DNA from: Opitutaceae bacterium
Lineage (GTDB): Bacteria; Verrucomicrobiota; Verrucomicrobiia; Opitutales; Opitutaceae
Length of the DNA stretch: 64,000 nt
Reading direction: 5' to 3'
Assembly (NCBI GenBank): GCA_019634615.1
Contig: JAHCAZ010000003.1
Span: 124,001 to 188,000, forward strand
In this document: positions 48,752-57,321 of the stretch, in pieces
How positions within the stretch are numbered: position 1 is the stretch's first letter
How the letters are laid out: each line of letters begins with the position of its first letter
Translations under genes and position numbers: made by a program
The notes under the pieces: generated by a model
Database searches by the model: none
Told to the model about the DNA's origin: nothing
The model's input: only the letters and a program-made list of their open reading frames with translations

Positions 48752-50986
48752 TCATTCCTGCGCGACGACCCGGTCGACGATGGCCTGGCGCATCTCGGGT
48801 GAGAGGCTCGCGAAGTAGGCGCTGAAGCCGGTCACGCGGACGACAAGGTCCGGGTGCGCGCTCGGGTCGCGGTGGGCCTCGAGGAGCATTTTCTTGTCGA
48901 GGATGTTCATGTTGATCTGCGTGCCGCCCAGCGCGAAGTGGCCGCGGACGAGGGCCACGACCTGCTCGATGCCCTCGCCTGACCGGGACAGGCCGGGGTC
49001 GAGCTCGATCTGCATCGGGGCGGTGTTGCCGTAGCCCGGTTGAACCGCCGCCACGGCCAGCGCCAGGGCGGTCGGGGCGGCGTCGCGGCGGAAACCGGGG
49101 TCGGGATTCGGCCCGTGGGAGATCGAGCCCCGCGCGTGCCGTCCGTTGGGCGTCGCGCCGACGTCCTTGCCCATCGTGATGGTCGCGGCCCAGGAGAAGA
49201 TCCCGGGGATCAGGTTGTAGCCGTGGGGGGTCGGTTTCTCCTTCACGATCGCGGTGAAGGACCGCGCCACCTTGACGCCGAAGTGGTCCGCCCGGGAACC
49301 GCCGCTGCCGAAGCGCGGCACACCCTTCATCAACAGGCGGGCCTGCTCACCCTCCAGTCCGGCCCAGCTCGTTTCGAGCCAGTGGTTGAGCTCGGCCCAG
49401 GTGAGCTGCCCCTCGCGCTCGACCCGTTGCTCGACGGCCGCAAACGAGTCCGCGACGGTCGCAAGCCCGGCCGCGTCGACGCAGAGGTTGTAGAACTCGA
49501 CGCCGCCGTGCGACGCGTCGCGGCCGCGCTCGATCGGACCGTGGCAAAGCAGGTCGAGATGCAGCTCGGGGAAGACCTCGTACATGTGGTCGAGGTGAAA
49601 ATCGAGGCTGCGGCCGACCGTCTCGACGCTGCAGCGCAAGTGCTGCTCGTAGCGGCGCCAGAGCTCGTCCACGCTCGGGGTGGCGGCCGGGTCGGACATC
49701 AGGTCCTTGAAGGCGACCTCGAACACGGCGGCCAGGTTGACCTTCACGCAGTCGTTGACCGTGTATTCGCGCCCGGGCAGCGCGCACCAGTGGCAGCCCG
49801 AATACGCGCGGAGGCGGCCCAGCTCGATGGGGTAGCCGTTGCGCGCGAAGCCGGCGCTCGTGTTGTCCACGCCGAGGAATTTCGGGGTGCCGGTCCGGTC
49901 GGTGAAGAGGATCTCGACCCCGCGCCGGAGGAGCTGCGGGTCGGTGTTTCGGCCGACGCTCACGCCCACGTTCACCGGGATCCGGATGCGGTGCGCGGCC
50001 TCCAGGACGAGGTGCGAGAGCGCGTTGGTCAGGTCGTGGCCGTCGGCGTCGGGCCCGCCGATCTGGGTATAACTCGTGTCACGGAGGAAATAACACGCGA
50101 GATGGAAGATCGCCTCCTCGCCCGACAGCGTGCCGTTGGCGCGGTCGCGCTCGAAGAACGGATACAGGAACTGGTCGATCCGGCCGAGCGCGCCGGCCAT
50201 GTTGTACACCTTGCCGGCCAATTGGTAGTAAAGGGTCCACTGGCAGGCTTCACGGAAGGTCTGCGGGGGCGCGGCGACCAGCCGATCGGAGATGGCGGCG
50301 ATCTCCTCGAGGTTCTGGCGTAGTTCGGGATCAGGCTCGCGTGCGGCCATTTCCCGGGCGGCGGTCGCGTGGCGGCCGATCCAGGCCTGCGTCGCGAGGA
50401 CGAAGTGCTCGAGTCCGTCGTAAAGCGACTGCGCCTCGTCGTCGCGGTTGACGGTGCGGTAGTGGCGAATCCGCGCCAGGATCCCGCCCCATCCCTGCCT
50501 GAGCCCGATCGTCTGGTCCTGGCAGAAGTGCTGGATGGCCCCGACGCCGTGGTGCAGTTTGTATTTCTGCTGCAGCGCGTGGAGGTGGGAGTAGTCGAAC
50601 TCCGGTCGCCACGCGGGCTGCCGGTAGGCGGTGAAATGCGACATGTAGCCGCCCGCCAGCGAGCTCGCCGCGTCGACGCACGCCGGGTGCAGGTCGAGCA
50701 GCGCGCGGAAGTTCTCGCCGCACGCTCGGGCGCCGAAGATGCCGCCGCTCGGGTGATCGCTCTTCACGACGAAATCCTTGAAGAGCGCATCGAAGGCCAT
50801 CACGCCCGAGGCGTTCACGCCGCGGACCATTTTCCGGGCGGCGGCGGGCGGCAGCCGGATCGGCAGGTCGTCCATGTCGGACGCGCCCAACTCGCGCACT
50901 TTCTCCTGCGTCAACCGCAGCTTGGTCGCGCGCAGTCGTTCGATGCGTTCGGCATAGGTCAGGGGCGAGACGGTGGCAGTGGTCAT
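48752..50986 (-). CDS. Glycyl radical enzyme of unassigned class
   Basis: The 744-aa protein has the PFL/GRE fold: 'GALGRIDQFLYPFFERD', 'TQIGGPDADGHDLTNALSHL', 'MGKDVGATPNGRHARGSISHG' and the C-terminal radical loop 'VVRVTGFSAYFASL' with radical G720. The thiyl-loop reads 'AYSGCHWCALPGREY' (C398, C401). Dehydratase and lyase GREs have GCxE, and PFL has adjacent Cys-Cys, so neither pattern fits. The enzyme is therefore not PFL, CutC, glycerol/diol dehydratase or hydroxyproline dehydratase by active-site logic. Its activase gene lies 13 bp upstream. It implies an anaerobic or micro-oxic catabolic step. Confidence 0.92.
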   Translation of the reverse strand: MTTATVSPLTYAERIERLRATKLRLTQEKVRELGASDMDDLPIRLPPAAARKMVRGVNASGVMAFDALFKDFVVKSDHPSGGIFGARACGENFRALLDLHPACVDAASSLAGGYMSHFTAYRQPAWRPEFDYSHLHALQQKYKLHHGVGAIQHFCQDQTIGLRQGWGGILARIRHYRTVNRDDEAQSLYDGLEHFVLATQAWIGRHATAAREMAAREPDPELRQNLEEIAAISDRLVAAPPQTFREACQWTLYYQLAGKVYNMAGALGRIDQFLYPFFERDRANGTLSGEEAIFHLACYFLRDTSYTQIGGPDADGHDLTNALSHLVLEAAHRIRIPVNVGVSVGRNTDPQLLRRGVEILFTDRTGTPKFLGVDNTSAGFARNGYPIELGRLRAYSGCHWCALPGREYTVNDCVKVNLAAVFEVAFKDLMSDPAATPSVDELWRRYEQHLRCSVETVGRSLDFHLDHMYEVFPELHLDLLCHGPIERGRDASHGGVEFYNLCVDAAGLATVADSFAAVEQRVEREGQLTWAELNHWLETSWAGLEGEQARLLMKGVPRFGSGGSRADHFGVKVARSFTAIVKEKPTPHGYNLIPGIFSWAATITMGKDVGATPNGRHARGSISHGPNPDPGFRRDAAPTALALAVAAVQPGYGNTAPMQIELDPGLSRSGEGIEQVVALVRGHFALGGTQINMNILDKKMLLEAHRDPSAHPDLVVRVTGFSAYFASLSPEMRQAIVDRVVAQE

Positions 50987-50999
50987 GCGTTGCGGGCGG

Positions 51000-51983
51000 T
51001 TAAGGTTGCCGGCCGTCGCCGCGGTTCACGGTGGCGATGCCCTGTTGCCGCGCGACCTCGGCCAAGGCGGCCATGGTGGCGGGCGAGGGCGGCTCGATCG
51101 CCGCGGCGGGGTAGGCCTGTCCCAGACTGGCGTACTTGCCGGCGGCGAGCCGGTGAAAAGGCATGATCTCGTAGGTGATCGCGGCGTCCGCGGCGGTCCG
51201 CGCCTGCCGCTGGTCGCGGAGCTGGCGGACAAAGGCGGCGATCGCGCCGATGTCGGCCGGCGTGTCGTTGACCGTGGGCACGACGGGCGTCCGGAAGACG
51301 AGGGGAACGTGCGTGGCGGCGAGGCGGCGCGCGTTGGCGAGGATGCGCTCGTTCGTCTGGCGCGTCGCGGCCCGGTGCTTCGCGGAGTCGATGACCTTGA
51401 GGTCCATCATGAACTGGTCGGTGTGCGGCACCAGCGCCCGCAGCGCGGTCCACGACACCGCCCCGCAGGTCTCCACCGCGGTGTGCAGGCCTTGGGCCTG
51501 GCATGCGCGCAGCACTTCGCGGGCGAACCCATGATTCAGCGCCGGTTCGCCGCCGGAAAGCGTGACGCCGCCGCCGGACAGCTCGTAGAACGGCCGGTCG
51601 GGCAGGATCTCGGCCATGACCTCCGCGACGGACATGCGGCGGCCCTCGGTCTCGAGCGCGCGGGCGTTGCAGACCGTCACGCATGCGGCGGCGAAATCGC
51701 AGCGCGCCCGGTCGAAGGTGTGCACGCCGTCGACGAGCGCGTGGGCGTGCTGCGGACACGCGGCGACGCACTGGCCGCAGGCGATGCACCGGTCGGGATA
51801 ATAGCGCACCTCGGGAGTGGCGTGCTGGCCCTCGGGGTTGTGGCACCAGAAGCAGCGCAGCGTGCAGCCCTTCAGGAAAACCGTGGTGCGGATCCCCGGG
51901 CCGTCGTGCAGCGAGAACCGCTGGACGTTGAAGACGACGCCGGACGGCGTGGTCTTGGGGGTGGGCTGCCTCGCGGGGCGCAT
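51000..51983 (-). CDS. Glycyl radical enzyme activase (radical SAM)
   Basis: The 327-aa protein has the radical-SAM CxxxCxxC at C40, C44 and C47 ('GCTLRCFWCHNPEG'). The inserted ferredoxin domain has one complete cluster (C66, C69, C72, C76 in 'CIACGQCVAACP'). The second reads 'CDFAAACVTVC' (C95, C101, C105), lacking the usual second Cys. 'LSGGGVTLSGGEPALNHGFA' is the SAM-binding GGEP region. It would install the glycyl radical on the enzyme encoded 13 bp downstream. It heads the two-gene operon. Confidence 0.93.
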   Translation of the reverse strand: MRPARQPTPKTTPSGVVFNVQRFSLHDGPGIRTTVFLKGCTLRCFWCHNPEGQHATPEVRYYPDRCIACGQCVAACPQHAHALVDGVHTFDRARCDFAAACVTVCNARALETEGRRMSVAEVMAEILPDRPFYELSGGGVTLSGGEPALNHGFAREVLRACQAQGLHTAVETCGAVSWTALRALVPHTDQFMMDLKVIDSAKHRAATRQTNERILANARRLAATHVPLVFRTPVVPTVNDTPADIGAIAAFVRQLRDQRQARTAADAAITYEIMPFHRLAAGKYASLGQAYPAAAIEPPSPATMAALAEVARQQGIATVNRGDGRQP

Positions 51984-52176
51984 GGGGCGGGAGGGCTGAT
52001 TGTTCAGGACGGCTGGCGCCGTCGGACGACGAGGTTAGTTGGATTTGCGCGAGAGTTTAAGCGGAATCCGATCCGCGGCGGAAAACCGTGAGAGCAAGAT
52101 CTGAGCAGCAATCCGGTTTGCGGGCCGGTGGGGCGCGCCGCAGAATCAAGCTCCCGGCGCGCTGCGCTGGCGCCCG

Positions 52177-53478
52177 ATGCTCTCGGCGATCCGTACCCTC
52201 CTGTTCTGGCTGACCACGCTCGTACTGGTCGCGACGGGATTCTGGTGGGCCAGCCGGCGCTGCGAGCCGGCGGCCCCGCCGGGGCGGACGGTGATCACGT
52301 GGATGGGTTACGTCTCGCCGTTGCGGGACCTGTATGAGGCGGAGGTCGCGGAGTTCGAGCGGCTGCATCCGGACATCGCGGTGAACCTCATCCTGACGCC
52401 GCCCAATGAGTATCACATGAAGTTCAAGACGCTCACGGCCTGCGGTCAGTGCCCGGACCTGTTTTTCTCGGGTGACGTCTGGATGACCTACCTGCAGCCG
52501 TTCATGGCCGACCTCAGCCCGCTGGTTGAGCGCGATGCCGCCGAGATCGGACTCGATGACTATTATCCGGAGATCCGGTCGGCGATGCGGCACGAGGGCC
52601 GCTATCGGGTGCTACCCGAGTCGATGAACATCTCGCTGTGCTACTTCAATCGGCGCCTGTTCCGGGAGGCGGGCGTGGCCGAGCCGACCGAGGACTGGAC
52701 CTGGGACGATGTCATCCGCGCCGGGCAGAAGCTGACGCGCCCGGCCGGGGGCGGGGCGCCGGCGGTCTGGGGTTGCTCGCGACTGGAGAGCTGGTGGGGC
52801 GAGTGGCTGATCTACGTGCGGCAGGCGGGCGGCACGGTGTTCACGCCCGATGGGCGGCGCTGCCTGCTCGATTCGGCGGCGGCGATCGCGGGCCTGCGTT
52901 TCTTCCAGGAGAAGTCCTCGCGGTACGGCATCAGCGCGCCGGCGGGTTTTGAGCCGCCCAACAGCTTCGTCAACGAGCGGGTGGCGATGAACATCGGCGG
53001 GCACCTCGACTTCTGGCTCAACTACAACGTCGTGCCCGAGCTGGATTGGGACGTGCAACTCCTGCCGGCGGGTCCAGTGACCCGGGCGGGCGGCGAGATC
53101 GCGATCGGCGGTTACTCGTTGAACAAGAGATCCCGGCATCCCGAGGCAGCCTGGGCGCTCATGAAGTTCCTCACGCGGCCGGCGAAGATGGCGGCCATCA
53201 CGGCGCGGGGCGGCGTGTCCGTGCGCCGCTCGGTGGCCGAGGTCCAGCTTAGCGATCCCGCTCGGACCGATCGGCCGCGCAACCTGGCCGCCGTTTACCG
53301 GCAGTTGGAGTTCGCCCGGCCGATCCCGCGCCACCCGCACTACATCGAGATCATGCTCCAGCTCGTGCAGCCCGAGGTGGACCGCATGGTGTCGGGCGTG
53401 CAGACCCCGGAGGAAACCGGCCGGCGCGCCGCCGCGGCCGTCAATGCTTTCCTCGACATCTTCTATAACGAGTCCTGA
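52177..53478 (+). CDS. ABC extracellular solute-binding protein (family 1, sugar type)
   Basis: The 433-aa protein has an N-terminal hydrophobic helix ('TLLFWLTTLVLVATGFWWAS') and then a family 1 binding-protein body: 'VITWMGYVSPLRDLYEAEVA', 'DLFFSGDVWMTYLQPFMADL', 'YRVLPESMNISLCYFNRRLF', 'GGYSLNKRSRHPEAAWALMK'. A Cys follows the helix ('SRRCEP'), but the preceding residues do not make a good lipobox, so it may be anchored by the helix. No permease or ATPase gene is nearby. Sugar-type specificity is inferred from the family. Confidence 0.88.
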   Translation: MLSAIRTLLFWLTTLVLVATGFWWASRRCEPAAPPGRTVITWMGYVSPLRDLYEAEVAEFERLHPDIAVNLILTPPNEYHMKFKTLTACGQCPDLFFSGDVWMTYLQPFMADLSPLVERDAAEIGLDDYYPEIRSAMRHEGRYRVLPESMNISLCYFNRRLFREAGVAEPTEDWTWDDVIRAGQKLTRPAGGGAPAVWGCSRLESWWGEWLIYVRQAGGTVFTPDGRRCLLDSAAAIAGLRFFQEKSSRYGISAPAGFEPPNSFVNERVAMNIGGHLDFWLNYNVVPELDWDVQLLPAGPVTRAGGEIAIGGYSLNKRSRHPEAAWALMKFLTRPAKMAAITARGGVSVRRSVAEVQLSDPARTDRPRNLAAVYRQLEFARPIPRHPHYIEIMLQLVQPEVDRMVSGVQTPEETGRRAAAAVNAFLDIFYNES

Positions 53479-53495
53479 TGAACTGGGAACAGGCG

Positions 53496-53586
53496 GTTGA
53501 ACCGCGAAGAGCGCGAAGGGGCGCGAAAAGATAACAAACCCGCGATGAGGATTGGATCTTCGCGAGTCTTCGCGTCCTTCGCGGTT
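53496..53586. repeat. Inverted repeat, family C copy 2
   Basis: Left arm 'GTTGAACCGCGAAGAGCGCG' and right arm 'CGCGTCCTTCGCGGTT' are an imperfect palindrome related to 35401-35539. A further half-copy ('TTTGCGGTCCTTGCGATC') follows at about 53638. Confidence 0.8.
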
Positions 53587-53685
53587 TTCCCCTGAATTGT
53601 TCCAGATGACTGCGCCGGGACCGGTCGAGGATTGGCTTTGCGGTCCTTGCGATCTTTGCGGTTAATCCAAACCAAAGGCCGAAAC

Positions 53686-54867
53686 ATGAAGCGCGTCCGC
53701 ATTGGAATTGTCGGTGCCGGGTTTGCCGCCCGCTACCACGTCGCCTGCCTGCGCCGGGTCTATGGCGCGCAGGTCGAGATCGCCGGGGTGACCTCCGCCC
53801 GGGCGGAAAGCCGCGAGGCCTTTGGCCGGGCGCACGGGTTGCGGGTCTTCGAGCACGCGGAAGCCATGCTTGGGCACGTGGACGTGCTCGACATCTGCTC
53901 GCCGCCCGCGGCGCATGAGGCGGCCATGTTGGCGGCCGCCGCGGCGGGGAAGGGGATCATCTGCGAGAAGCCGCTGACCGGGTATTTCGGGCCGGCGGGC
54001 GCCGACGAGACCTATCGCGGCGATCGAGACTCGAAGCAGACCATGCTGGCGGAGACGATGGCCCGGCTCGCGCGCATCGCCGACGCCGTGCGGCGGTCCG
54101 GGGCGTTTTTCGGCTATGCGGAAAACTTCGTCTACGCGCCCAGCGTGCAGAAAGAGCGCGAGATCATCACCAAGACCGGCGCGCAGATCCTGCGCATGGC
54201 CGGCGAGGAGTCGCACAACGGGTCCGCGTCGCCGACCTACGGCATCTGGCGACAGGCCGGCGGCGGGTCGCTGATCGGCAAGGGCTGTCATCCGCTCGGC
54301 GGCATGTTGTACTTGAAGCGCGTCGAGGGCCTCGCGCGCCATGGCCGACCGATCCGGCCGACCAGCGTGAGCGCGCGCACGCATCAGCTCACGCGGCTGC
54401 CGGCGTACCGCGATGCCGGGTTCATCCGCACCGATTACCACGACGTCGAGGACTACGGGTTCATGCACGTCGTGTTCGAGGACGGCACCGTGGCCGATGT
54501 CCTGGCCGGCGAGGTGACCCTCGGCGGGATCTACGACTACATCGAGGTCTGCGCCAACAACCACCGCACGCGGTGCAATATCAGCCCGGTCGGCGTGGTG
54601 GACACCTACAACCCGCGCGGGCGGCAATACGAGGACATCTACCTCGTCGAGAAGGCCAGCACGCAGGAGGGCTGGTCGCACGCGGCGGCCGATGAGAATT
54701 TCACGATGGGTTACCAGGGCGAGATCGAGGACTTCGTGACCTGTGCGGCCCGCGGCGAGCAGCCGCAATCGGATCTCGACCTCGCGCTCGACACGACGGC
54801 GACGATTTACGCGGCGTATCTCTCAGATGAGAATCGCGGCGCCGAGGTCGCGGTGCCGCGGGTGTGA
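53686..54867 (+). CDS. Gfo/Idh/MocA oxidoreductase 1
   Basis: The ATG at 53686 gives 393 aa: Rossmann start 'RIGIVGAGFAARYHVACLRR', 'VLDICSPPAAHEAAMLAAA', and the family 'CEKPLTGYFG' with the conserved Lys. An insert after that motif ('ADETYRGDRDSKQTMLAETM') is longer than in typical members. The C-terminal domain has 'IGKGCHPLGGMLYLKRVEG'. NAD(P)-dependent oxidation of a sugar, inositol or sugar acid is the family role. It starts the catabolic run after the binding-protein gene. Confidence 0.88.
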   Translation: MKRVRIGIVGAGFAARYHVACLRRVYGAQVEIAGVTSARAESREAFGRAHGLRVFEHAEAMLGHVDVLDICSPPAAHEAAMLAAAAAGKGIICEKPLTGYFGPAGADETYRGDRDSKQTMLAETMARLARIADAVRRSGAFFGYAENFVYAPSVQKEREIITKTGAQILRMAGEESHNGSASPTYGIWRQAGGGSLIGKGCHPLGGMLYLKRVEGLARHGRPIRPTSVSARTHQLTRLPAYRDAGFIRTDYHDVEDYGFMHVVFEDGTVADVLAGEVTLGGIYDYIEVCANNHRTRCNISPVGVVDTYNPRGRQYEDIYLVEKASTQEGWSHAAADENFTMGYQGEIEDFVTCAARGEQPQSDLDLALDTTATIYAAYLSDENRGAEVAVPRV

Positions 54868-54936
54868 GGGTGGGCGAAAAGGAGGGCGTGGTCTTTGACC
54901 CGCCCTGGGTGCGCTCAACCGCGGAGATACGTCAAA

Positions 54937-54957
54937 GGGCAGGTCAAAGACCTGCCC
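54937..54957. repeat. Small palindrome (GGGCAGGTC-AAA-GACCTGCCC)
   Basis: A perfect 9-bp stem with a 3-base loop. A related half ('GTCTTTGACCCGCCC') is at 54891-54905. It lies in the 228-bp gap between the first two Gfo/Idh genes; nothing else is recognised there. Confidence 0.75.
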
Positions 54958-55095
54958 TACTTGGGGTGGCACATCGATCCAGCTCATTAGTTATGCAAAC
55001 GTTCGAGCGCAACTAGGCTGCTAATTTCTTATCGCTATTGGCAGTTTGCGCTCGAGGGAGGATAACCGGAAAGGCGCGAAGCCTTTTGTGTGACA

Positions 55096-56175
55096 ATGAC
55101 AACGGCGACCTCCTCCCATCCTCTGAAAGTGGCCATCGTCGGTCTCGGCCACCTGCATCCCCGCTCCTATATGGCGCTGTTCGCCCAGCTGCCCGACGTG
55201 CGGGTGGTGGCGGTGGTCGAAGCCAACCCCAGCTTGCGGGAGGCGTTTGCGAAGGAGTTCGCCGTCCATGGTTACGCCGACCTCGACGCGATGCTGAAGC
55301 GGGAGAAACCCGACATCGCTGCGATCTTTCTGCCCCACATCGACTGCCCGGCCGCCGCGATCAAGTGTGCGCGCCACGGGGTGCACCTGATGGTGGAGAA
55401 ACCGATGGCCGTGAGCGCCGCCGCCGCGCAGTCCATCGTGAAGGCCGCGCATGCCGCGAAGGTGAAGATGACCACGGGCTACTGCTGGCGGCTGCACCCG
55501 GTGGCCCGCGAGATCCGGCGGTTGGTGGCGGAAGGGATCATCGGTGACGTGATCGGCGCCGAGGGCCGGTGCGCCGCCGGGCGGTTGACGCGGTACCTCG
55601 ATGGCCATTCGCCGTGGATGCTTGAAAAGGCGAAGTCCGGCGGCGGCCCCATCTACAATCTCGGGGTGCACTGGATCGATCTCTTCCGCTGGATCCTCCA
55701 GGACGAGGTCGCCGAGGTGTCGGGGCAGAACGTGAAGATCAACCAGCGCTACGACATCGAGGACAATTCCTTCGCCCACCTGCGGTTCAAGCGCGGCACG
55801 ATGCTCGCGCTCGATATCAGCTACACCGTGCCCGACAGCTACCCCTGCGGCCGCGAGCTCTACATCGGGCTGCGCGGCACGCGCGGCGTGCTCTCCTGGT
55901 CGCCGGCCTACGAGGGGCAGAGGGACGTGCTGCACATCTGCAGCGACGACCCGGCGCTGAGCGGCTCCCCGCTGCGCAGCGAGGATTTCAACCTCGAGGC
56001 GGTGAAGGGCTACTCCGGCTACATGGGCCGTGAGTACGTCCGCGCGTTTGCCGAGGCCATCCGCCACGGCGGCGAACCCCCCATCACGGGCGAGGACGGC
56101 GTCGCGGCCCTGCGCGTGGTCGAGGCCGTGTACGAAGCCGCCGCCGAGAAACGCTGGGTCGCGGTCAAACGCTGA
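55096..56175 (+). CDS. Gfo/Idh/MocA oxidoreductase 2
   Basis: The ATG at 55096 gives 359 aa; a GTG 6 bp upstream is possible. Motifs are 'KVAIVGLGHLHPRSYMALFA', 'AAIFLPHIDCPAAAIKCAR', 'VEKPMAVSAAAAQSI', and the C-terminal 'GGGPIYNLGVHWIDLFRWIL' with the catalytic His of the family. It is a typical short member of the inositol/scyllo-inositol or sugar-dehydrogenase group. It is co-directional with the rest of the run, with repeats on both sides. Confidence 0.9.
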   Translation: MTTATSSHPLKVAIVGLGHLHPRSYMALFAQLPDVRVVAVVEANPSLREAFAKEFAVHGYADLDAMLKREKPDIAAIFLPHIDCPAAAIKCARHGVHLMVEKPMAVSAAAAQSIVKAAHAAKVKMTTGYCWRLHPVAREIRRLVAEGIIGDVIGAEGRCAAGRLTRYLDGHSPWMLEKAKSGGGPIYNLGVHWIDLFRWILQDEVAEVSGQNVKINQRYDIEDNSFAHLRFKRGTMLALDISYTVPDSYPCGRELYIGLRGTRGVLSWSPAYEGQRDVLHICSDDPALSGSPLRSEDFNLEAVKGYSGYMGREYVRAFAEAIRHGGEPPITGEDGVAALRVVEAVYEAAAEKRWVAVKR

Positions 56176-56218
56176 GGATTCACCCATGCCCGCCACACCT
56201 GGAATGCCTGCCTTTGTA

Positions 56219-56317
56219 GCCGGGGTCGCTGACCCCGGCGTAGGGGCGCACCTTGTGTGCGCCCTTGGGCTTCATCCGCGAATGCCGCGTGAGGGCGCAC
56301 ACGAGGTGCGCCCCTAC
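56219..56317. repeat. Nested hairpins (GCCGGGGTC and GTAGGGGCGCAC units)
   Basis: GCCGGGGTC-GCT-GACCCCGGC at 56219-56239 is followed by an inverted pair GTAGGGGCGCACC (56240-56252) with its complement ending at 56317. It fills the gap before the hydroxyacid-dehydrogenase gene and stops 9 bp before its ATG, so it may affect that leader. Confidence 0.85.
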
Positions 56318-56325
56318 ATCAATCT

Positions 56326-57321
56326 ATGAAGCTGGTCGTCACCGACTACATCGAGGAAAACCTGGACTGGGAAGCCGAGCAGTGCCGCAAGGCCGGCATC
56401 GAGTTCGCCGCCTACCAGTTGAAGTTCAAGCCCGAGGCCGAGGTACTCGCGAAGGTGGCCGATGCCGACGTCATCGTCGTCAACATGGTCAAGTTCGACG
56501 CCTCCCTCGTTTCGAAACTGACCAAGTGCAAGGTGCTCATCCGGCACGGCATCGGCTATGACAACGTCGACGTGGACGCCTGCACCCGGCGCGGGATCGT
56601 CTTCGCCTACCAGCCCGACTACTGCAAGGAGGACGTCGCCGAGCACGCCATCGCCCTGATCTTCGCCTGTGCGCGCAAGGTCGTGGCCAGCCGCCGCACG
56701 CTCGATCGCTCGAGCGCCGCCGGTCAGTGGGACTTCGGCGGCCTGTTCCCGATCCACCGCATGCACGGCAAGACGCTCGGCATCGTCGGCGTCGGCCGCA
56801 TCGGCAGCCGCGTCCACCGCAAGCTGCAGCATTTCGGGCTCAAGATCATCGGGACCGACCCCTATCTCAGCGAGAAGCGCAAGGCCGAGTTCAAGGACCT
56901 GCAATGGGTCGACAAGGAGACGCTGTTCCGGACCTCCGACTACATCACGATCCACACGCCGCTGAATCCCGAAACCCGCCACCTCGTCAACGCCGAGGCC
57001 CTCGCGTGGATGAAGCCCACGGCCTACCTCGTGAACACCTCGCGCGGTCCGATGGTGGACGCCGTCGCGCTCGCGCAGGCCTGCGCCGAAAAGCGCATCG
57101 CCGGCGCCGCGATCGACGTGTTTGACGTCGAGCCGCCGCCCACCGACCACCCGCTGTTCGGCCTCGATAACGTGATCCTCACGCCGCACATCGGCTGGGC
57201 CTCCGCGGAGGCCGGCTGGGAGATCCGCGAGAGCATCATGAACGACGTCCTCGCCCACCAGGCGGGTCGTCCGCCCCGCTGCATCGTGAACAAGGAAGTG
57301 CTGAAAGGAGCCGCCTCATGA
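56326..57321 (+). CDS. D-2-hydroxyacid dehydrogenase (CtBP/SerA-like)
   Basis: The 331-aa protein shows 'CKVLIRHGIGYDNVDVDAC', cofactor loop 'LGIVGVGRIGSRVHRKL', 'VNTSRGPMVD' (catalytic Arg), 'DVFDVEPPP' (Glu) and 'ILTPHIGWAS' (His). The triad is intact. The subgroup is the C-terminal-binding-protein-like branch, which oxidises or reduces 2-hydroxyacids. Its stop overlaps the aminotransferase start (ATGA), so the two probably work in sequence, for example converting a hydroxyacid to an oxo acid for transamination. Confidence 0.9.
   Translation: MKLVVTDYIEENLDWEAEQCRKAGIEFAAYQLKFKPEAEVLAKVADADVIVVNMVKFDASLVSKLTKCKVLIRHGIGYDNVDVDACTRRGIVFAYQPDYCKEDVAEHAIALIFACARKVVASRRTLDRSSAAGQWDFGGLFPIHRMHGKTLGIVGVGRIGSRVHRKLQHFGLKIIGTDPYLSEKRKAEFKDLQWVDKETLFRTSDYITIHTPLNPETRHLVNAEALAWMKPTAYLVNTSRGPMVDAVALAQACAEKRIAGAAIDVFDVEPPPTDHPLFGLDNVILTPHIGWASAEAGWEIRESIMNDVLAHQAGRPPRCIVNKEVLKGAAS

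Noticed and set aside
48752-50986. Pyruvate formate-lyase
   Set aside because: PFL needs adjacent Cys-Cys in its thiyl loop; here the loop is GCHWC and the protein resembles the wider dehydratase/lyase GRE group.
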